The translations under genes were made by a program, and so were the position numbers. The notes under the pieces were generated by a model. That model saw nothing but the letters and a program-made list of their open reading frames with translations, made no database searches and was not told the origin of the DNA. From contig NZ_FTMB01000001.1 in the NCBI RefSeq assembly GCF_900155885.1, forward strand, positions 1,736,001 to 1,800,000: DNA of 64,000 bases. The letters run 5' to 3'. Shown piece after piece: positions 59,567-64,000 of this stretch. The first letter of the stretch is position 1; each line of letters begins with the position of its first letter. Source of the DNA: Rhizobium sp. RU20A (GTDB taxonomy: Bacteria > Pseudomonadota > Alphaproteobacteria > Rhizobiales > Rhizobiaceae).

Positions 59567-60733
59567 ATGAAGATTGCCGTGATCGGTCTGGGCTATGTTG
59601 GCATTTCCAACGCAGTCCTGCTTGCGCAGAACCACGACGTCGTCGCCCACGATATTTCCGAGGCGCGTGTCGATATGGTCAACCGGGGCATTTCGCCCGT
59701 CGAGGATGCGGATGTCAGCACCTTCCTCGCCACCAGGCCGCTGAAGCTGACGGCGACGAGCGACAAGGCGACGGCCTACAGTGGTGCCGACTACACCATC
59801 ATCGCCACACCCACCAATTACGATCCAAACGCCAACTTCTTCGACACGTCCTCCGTCGAAGCGGCCATTCGCGACGCGCTGGCCTTCAATCCGGAAGGCA
59901 CCATCGTCGTCAAGTCGACGATCCCCGTGGGCTTCACAGAGCGCATGCGTGCCGAATTTGACACCGACACCATCCTCTTCTCGCCGGAGTTCCTGCGCGA
60001 AGGCCGGGCGCTGCATGACAACCTGCACCCGTCGCGCATCATCGTCGGCGACCGCACCGATCGCGGCCGCATTTTTGCGGAGCTGCTGCATGAAGGCGCA
60101 GTCACGAAGGCGGTCGAGGTCCTGCTGACCGGCTCCAGCGAAGCCGAGGCGATCAAGCTGTTCTCCAACACCTATCTCGCCATGCGCGTCGCTTTCTTCA
60201 ACGAACTCGACACCTACGCGGCCACCCGCGGCATGGACAGCCGGGAGATCATCACCGGCGTCTCCCTCGACCCGCGCATCGGCAATTATTACAACAATCC
60301 CTCTTTCGGCTATGGCGGCTACTGCCTGCCGAAGGACACCAAGCAGCTTCTGGCCAATTACGACAATGTTCCCCAGAACCTGATCCGCGCCATCGTCGAT
60401 TCCAACTCGACCCGCAAGGATTTCATCGCCGCCGACATCATCCGCCGCAACCCGAAGACGGTCGGCATCTATCGTCTGACCATGAAGGCCGGCTCCGACA
60501 ATTTCCGCGACAGCTCGATCCAGGGCGTCATGAAGCGGCTACGTGCCAAAGGCATCGAGGTGGTGCTGTTTGAACCGATGCTGAAGGAAGACACCTTCTT
60601 CCGGGCCCGTGTCCTGCGGGATGTCGAGACGTTCAAGGCCGAATCCGACGTCATCATTGCCAACCGCATGAGCGACGACATTCGCGATGTCAGCGAAAAG
60701 GTCTACACCCGGGACCTCTTCAGCAAGGATTGA
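59567..60733 (+). CDS. ugd: UDP-glucose 6-dehydrogenase
   Basis: A 388-residue NAD-dependent enzyme that makes UDP-glucuronate for acidic polysaccharides. The N-terminal [16 protein letters not shown] carries GxGxxG (residues 7-12). ATPTNYDPN follows near 82-90, [11 protein letters not shown] near 119-129, [11 protein letters not shown] near 142-152, and the catalytic Cys253 in [15 protein letters not shown]. Length matches the shorter bacterial Ugd group. AAGAAGG lies 12 nt before the ATG. It follows galE on the same strand after 238 bp. Confidence 0.94.
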   Translation: MKIAVIGLGYVGISNAVLLAQNHDVVAHDISEARVDMVNRGISPVEDADVSTFLATRPLKLTATSDKATAYSGADYTIIATPTNYDPNANFFDTSSVEAAIRDALAFNPEGTIVVKSTIPVGFTERMRAEFDTDTILFSPEFLREGRALHDNLHPSRIIVGDRTDRGRIFAELLHEGAVTKAVEVLLTGSSEAEAIKLFSNTYLAMRVAFFNELDTYAATRGMDSREIITGVSLDPRIGNYYNNPSFGYGGYCLPKDTKQLLANYDNVPQNLIRAIVDSNSTRKDFIAADIIRRNPKTVGIYRLTMKAGSDNFRDSSIQGVMKRLRAKGIEVVLFEPMLKEDTFFRARVLRDVETFKAESDVIIANRMSDDIRDVSEKVYTRDLFSKD

Positions 60734-60796
60734 TCGAGGCACCGACCTAGCGAGCACGATGGCCCGATCATCCGCAAGGGTGGCCGGGCCTTGTCG

Positions 60797-61573
60797 TCAG
60801 CGCGACAGGATAACCGACGGGGCGCCGTCCTTGATGCGCACACCGGCCAGTCGCCCTGTCTGGTAGGCGCACAGGTCCACATTGATGCGCTTGCCGGAAA
60901 GGTCGATCCGCTCCACCGGGGTGTGGCCATGCACGATCGTGTGGGTCCCCTTGTAGAGGCTCCAGTCGAAGATGTGCGGCCGGCTGGTCATCAGCACCAT
61001 GTCGTCCTGCTCTTCGAGCGGCAGTCGCGGATCGATGCCCGCATGCGCAAAACAGAATGTGCCCACGGTCGCCATCACCGGCAGGCGGCGCAGGAAGTCG
61101 ATATGTTCGTCCGGGATATAGGCTTGCAATTTGGTCGCCAGACCACGGGCCGCGGTGTCGGGATAGATGCCGTAGGAGGCCAGCGTTTCCCAACCACCCA
61201 GTTGCAGCCAGGCGGCGTCCTTGCTGGGCGCAGCAAGGAAATCGAGGAACATCTGGTCGTGATTGCCGGTGAGGCAAAGGCGACGGAACCCGGCCGGTAA
61301 AGGCGTCAGCAGCCTGTCGATCACGCCGGCGGAAGCCGGGCCGCGATCGATGTAATCACCCAGAAAAATCACCAGCTTGTCGCCGGCAAGATCGGAGCCG
61401 TCGGCAAGGATCACGTCCTCCATCCGCTCCAGTTCTTCTTCGCACCCATGCACGTCACCGACCGCATAGATTGCGCTGAACGTGTCTTCCATTTTAAGCC
61501 GCGGGCGCGGCGGAACCTCGGGAACCACGACCGGCTCGCGCCGCGCAAAAAGGGAGGAAAGAAAGCCGCTCAT
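60797..61573 (-). CDS. Serine/threonine-type metallophosphoesterase
   Basis: A 258-residue phosphatase of the calcineurin-like (PPP/PrpA, ApaH-like) group. All metal motifs are present: GDVHGCEEEL near residues 39-48, LGDYIDRGP near 71-79, TGNHDQM near 101-107, HAGI, and IVHGHTP. It is cytoplasmic, with no signal peptide. The substrate may be phosphoproteins or dinucleoside polyphosphates. It converges with ugd. In rhizobia similar genes lie near exopolysaccharide loci, but a functional link is not shown. Confidence 0.88.
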   Translation of the reverse strand: MSGFLSSLFARREPVVVPEVPPRPRLKMEDTFSAIYAVGDVHGCEEELERMEDVILADGSDLAGDKLVIFLGDYIDRGPASAGVIDRLLTPLPAGFRRLCLTGNHDQMFLDFLAAPSKDAAWLQLGGWETLASYGIYPDTAARGLATKLQAYIPDEHIDFLRRLPVMATVGTFCFAHAGIDPRLPLEEQDDMVLMTSRPHIFDWSLYKGTHTIVHGHTPVERIDLSGKRINVDLCAYQTGRLAGVRIKDGAPSVILSR

Positions 61574-61986
61574 GATGTGGAATCCCGAAAACTGTTTCCT
61601 TGGCCGCGGCGCTTGTCTTTACCGGATCTCTCCAGCCCTCGGCCGACACGATTGACCGGCGGCCATCAGCAAGGGAGATGACGCCAGGGTACCGGAGCGC
61701 ATCCCGGACTATGCAAGCCGCATGCTTCTGAAAGGGTAAATGCTGTCAAGCGCGAATGCCATCTGGCGTTCATTTCGTAAAAATTCCAGGCAGCGTCGCC
61801 GGTGCGCTTGGGAAGGCTTGGGAGCCGGGATCAGCCCGTATGTCCCGCACGGGCTGCGGCCGCATGCGCGCATCGTTGGCGAATGCCGGTCTATTCCGTG
61901 CCCCTTTTTCCCCCCTCGCCATTTTGACTTTAGCCTAATTTGCAGTCAAATGGAGTGCGATCAATGAAACGGCATCACCGGTTACA
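61574..61986. other. Intergenic region left of the small exported protein gene
   Basis: 413 bp with the divergent promoters. A 7-bp hairpin (AGCCCGT 61833-61839, ACGGGCT 61849-61855) is the only structure I noticed. AT-rich sequence near 61915-61960 may be a promoter. Confidence 0.4.
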
Positions 61987-62229
61987 ATGGACGACAAAGA
62001 GGGTTTACTTAAGGACGCGGCGGCGTCAGGTCATGGCTTCCTGGTCATCAACAGAAGGGGGCTTCTGATGCTTGGTCTTGGCGCAGGCATTATCGGGCTT
62101 TCAGCCGGCATTCTTGCACACCACCCCTCCACCCAGCTCCTTCCGGAACTCCCGCAAGGCTTTGCCTATGTCGTTGCCGACGGTCAATTCGTGACCTATG
62201 ACGGCGCCTATCTCATCTTGGAGCTGTAA
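61987..62229 (+). CDS. Small protein with a Tat-like signal, unknown function
   Basis: An 80-residue protein. A short acidic N-terminus leads to INRRGLLMLGLGAGIIGLSA (residues 22-41), twin arginines followed by a hydrophobic helix, ending near AHH. This resembles a Tat signal or a single membrane anchor. About 35 residues would remain (PELPQGFAYVVADGQFVTYD). A shorter start at ATG 62068 has a GGGGG upstream, but it would remove the RR pair. It ends 1 bp before the SGNH hydrolase start, so they form one operon. I do not recognise the family. Confidence 0.6.
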   Translation: MDDKEGLLKDAAASGHGFLVINRRGLLMLGLGAGIIGLSAGILAHHPSTQLLPELPQGFAYVVADGQFVTYDGAYLILEL

Positions 62230-62230
62230 C

Positions 62231-63562
62231 ATGGTCAACACGCTCGATCTCAAGGATATCGGCGCCGGTCAGGCGCGTCTGTACGGCCTGCTTTCGGCAG
62301 AGTATCCCCTGCCGGCCAATGCGAGCCAGTTTCCGCTCGCTGCAGGCCAGTTCTATGGCCAGGTGGCGACCAACTGCCGCCTGAGCGATTCCAAGGCCGC
62401 CTCCAACAAGTCCTTCATGGCGCGCTCCTACCACGTGGCACGCAGCGATATCACGGAACTCGCCATTGTCCTGCCGAACTGGTACTGGGACATCGGCCCG
62501 ACCAAATTCGAGCTTCCCAACGGTGCCGGTGTGCAGTTTACCTGCTCCGTCGAATATCCGGCGGGCACTTACACCCGGCTGCGCTTCGACGACCAGACGC
62601 GCGGGTTCTGCCGTGATTTCGAGCAGCTCGTCTCCGACTTCGCAGCCGTGACGATTCCCGCTGGCCAAGGTTTCTGGGTCAATGTTTGGTGCCTTCATAC
62701 TCTCGGGACGCTGATTTTCCAGACATCTGCCCAGAACGCCTCTGTCGGCGAAAAGATGCACCTGAGTACGTCGAGCACGACCGATCTCACCATGACGGCG
62801 CACAACGGAAACGCGCAGCAGACAGCCGGCTTCTGGCCGACGGCGGTTATCGGAAGGACGAGCGGCAATCCGGTCCTGATCGTGGGTGACAGCCTCCAGC
62901 GCGGCATCGGCGACGCGCCCGACGCAGCCAACGCCGTCGGCATCATTCCGCGCGCCATCGCGCCGCAACTGCCCTACATCAACATCGGCAGCTCCGGCGA
63001 CCGGATCCATCTCTTCCTGGAAACCTACAAGAGGCGGCTTCTGGCTGCCAACTACACCAGAACCATCATCGCCGCCCACGGCACCAACGATATTCGTCTC
63101 GGCCGCAGCGCGGCCCAGATCAAGGCCGACCTGCTGACCTACTGGACTCTGCTGAGGTCCAGGCTGCTCTTCGGAGGCAAGCTCTTCCAGTGCACCCTGA
63201 CGCACACGACCACGTCGACAGACAACTGGGCAACGACCGAAAACCAGACGAAGGCGCAATATTTCGACACGGGCGTGCGCGAGGAGATCAACGACTGGAT
63301 GCGTGACGGCGCACCGCTTGTTTCGGACACGGCTGCCGCGACAGGGACCGAGGGTGCAACGCGCGCAGGTTCCGGAACACATCCGCTCAGCGGCATCTTC
63401 GACGTGGCTGTGGCGCTTGAGACCGCGCGCAATTCCGGGATCTGGAAGGTGGATGGAACGGCCGGGAAGTGGACGGCAGACGGCGTGCATCCCAGTCCGT
63501 TCGGCTATATCGAGGCCGCCGCCTCCGGCAAGATCGATCTTGCCCGGTTGACCGTGGCCTGA
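62231..63562 (+). CDS. SGNH/GDSL hydrolase family protein
   Basis: A 443-residue protein with a roughly 210-residue N-terminal beta-rich region and an SGNH domain. The nucleophile is S221 in VGDSLQRGIG. HGTNDIRLG is block III with the Asn, and the last block is D417-x2-H420 in ADGVHPS. All catalytic residues are present, unlike the DUF459 protein of this window. No signal peptide is seen. It may remove or add acyl groups on polysaccharide, given the neighbours (small exported protein, tyrosine autokinase), but the substrate is unknown. Confidence 0.82.
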   Translation: MVNTLDLKDIGAGQARLYGLLSAEYPLPANASQFPLAAGQFYGQVATNCRLSDSKAASNKSFMARSYHVARSDITELAIVLPNWYWDIGPTKFELPNGAGVQFTCSVEYPAGTYTRLRFDDQTRGFCRDFEQLVSDFAAVTIPAGQGFWVNVWCLHTLGTLIFQTSAQNASVGEKMHLSTSSTTDLTMTAHNGNAQQTAGFWPTAVIGRTSGNPVLIVGDSLQRGIGDAPDAANAVGIIPRAIAPQLPYINIGSSGDRIHLFLETYKRRLLAANYTRTIIAAHGTNDIRLGRSAAQIKADLLTYWTLLRSRLLFGGKLFQCTLTHTTTSTDNWATTENQTKAQYFDTGVREEINDWMRDGAPLVSDTAAATGTEGATRAGSGTHPLSGIFDVAVALETARNSGIWKVDGTAGKWTADGVHPSPFGYIEAAASGKIDLARLTVA

Positions 63563-63603
63563 TCACGGCACCGGACACCATCAAGACCGCCCAAAAAGAA
63601 AGA

Positions 63604-63648
63604 GCCTGCCCGAAGACCATCGCGTCATCCGGGCAGGCGCTTTCGTTT
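63604..63648 (+). terminator. Intrinsic terminator of the SGNH hydrolase gene
   Basis: GCCTGCCCG (63604-63612) pairs with CGGGCAGGC (63630-63638), extended by GAAAG/CTTTC-type pairing, then TTTCGTTTTC. Confidence 0.8.
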
Positions 63649-63716
63649 TCATCGGAACGGGTCGCTGCCTTGGCGCCTCGGCTGAAAGCCAGGCCCGGCC
63701 GGCAGCACCGGATTTG

Positions 63717-63746
63717 AAAAAGACAGCGGGCGGCCTGCGCCGCCCG
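63717..63746 (-). terminator. Intrinsic terminator of the tyrosine-kinase gene
   Basis: On the minus strand CGGGCGGC, a 4-nt loop and GCCGCCCG (63746-63727) are followed by CTGTCTTTTT. It lies 9 bp after the stop. Confidence 0.85.
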
Positions 63747-63754
63747 TCATCCCG

Positions 63755-64000
63755 TCAACTGTTGTAATATTCCGAATACACGTTGCTCTTCGAGAAGCTT
63801 GCCATGTCCTGCTGGTTAAGCACCGTGTAAATCTGCGTGTTGCTGCCAATGTTGTCCTTCAGCGCTTCCAGCGAGCGCTTGGCGACGGTCTGTGGCGTGG
63901 TCGCCCACTTCACCACGAAGAACACCACGTCGGCATTGCGTGCGAGGTAGAGACCATCCACCACCGGATCGATCGGCGGCGTATCGAGGATGATATAGTC
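63755..64000 (-). CDS. Exopolysaccharide co-polymerase / tyrosine autokinase (Wzc/ExoP type), C-terminal end
   Basis: Only the last about 81 residues are in the window; the gene continues past the right edge. DYIILDTPPIDPVVDG is the Walker B region of bacterial tyrosine kinases, and DGLYLARNADVVFFVVKW and YTVLNQQDMASF follow. The tail ends SEYYNS with a short Tyr cluster (YSEYY), the autophosphorylation type of Wzc/ExoP proteins. These inner-membrane proteins control chain length in Wzy-dependent polysaccharide export. A terminator follows directly. Confidence 0.85.
   Translation of the reverse strand, partial: DYIILDTPPIDPVVDGLYLARNADVVFFVVKWATTPQTVAKRSLEALKDNIGSNTQIYTVLNQQDMASFSKSNVYSEYYNS

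Overview
The window reads as a chromosomal segment of an alphaproteobacterium of the Rhizobiaceae (Rhizobium, Agrobacterium, Ensifer or Shinella type). The evidence is high GC coding sequence and a set of alphaproteobacterial markers: a GapR-type DUF2312 protein, CpdR, an Omp10-like lipoprotein, homospermidine synthase, DUF465, DUF1244, DUF1036, DUF882 and DUF459 proteins, a ROSE-type leader on a small heat-shock gene and an mmgR/suhB-type sRNA. From memory, the gene order (purE-purK-rpmJ ... pyk ... pabB ... hss ... hemH ... galU, gltD/gltB ... hisN ... cpdR) resembles the Sinorhizobium meliloti chromosome. I could not check this.

Layout. 1-10.5 kb is core metabolism: a ThiE-like protein, a TauE-type permease, an ArsR regulator, two divergent DUF465 genes, purE-purK, zinc-free L36, pyruvate kinase, an N-formylglutamate amidohydrolase-like gene and GapR. 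10.6-11.5 kb is a small accessory patch with a hypothetical gene that seems split by an in-frame TGA. 11.5-14.4 kb is a divergent metal-resistance pair (ZntA-type ATPase and MerR regulator). 14.4-35.6 kb holds a DUF882 cell-wall protein, a sigma-54 response regulator, oligopeptidase F, pabB-pabC-DUF3445, hss, omp10, a 5'-nucleotidase with a LysM tail, hemH, an SPFH/NfeD pair, an outer-membrane barrel protein with a CtrA box upstream, galU, a lytic transglycosylase and a DUF459 protein. 35.7-43 kb is the glutamate synthase locus, with ybjQ and a VapBC module lying between gltD and gltB. 43.5-49.4 kb holds threonine aldolase, ibpA, a lysophospholipase-like hydrolase, hisN, the mmgR-like sRNA, hutG-like, cpdR and tRNA-Val.

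49.4-64 kb is a surface-polysaccharide region and the most variable part. An acyltransferase gene is cut by a complete IS1595-type element with 24-bp inverted repeats and an 8-bp target duplication. A glycosyltransferase/flippase operon follows. A Sel1-repeat gene then runs out of frame into what looks like the 3' end of a polytopic membrane protein, possibly the missing polymerase. Next come galE and a UDP-glucose dehydrogenase, a phosphatase, a tiny Tat-like exported protein paired with an SGNH hydrolase, and the 3' end of a tyrosine autokinase (Wzc/ExoP type). The precursor, transfer and export genes look intact. One modification gene is disrupted and the possible polymerase survives only as a fragment, so this polysaccharide locus appears to be decaying or remodelled.
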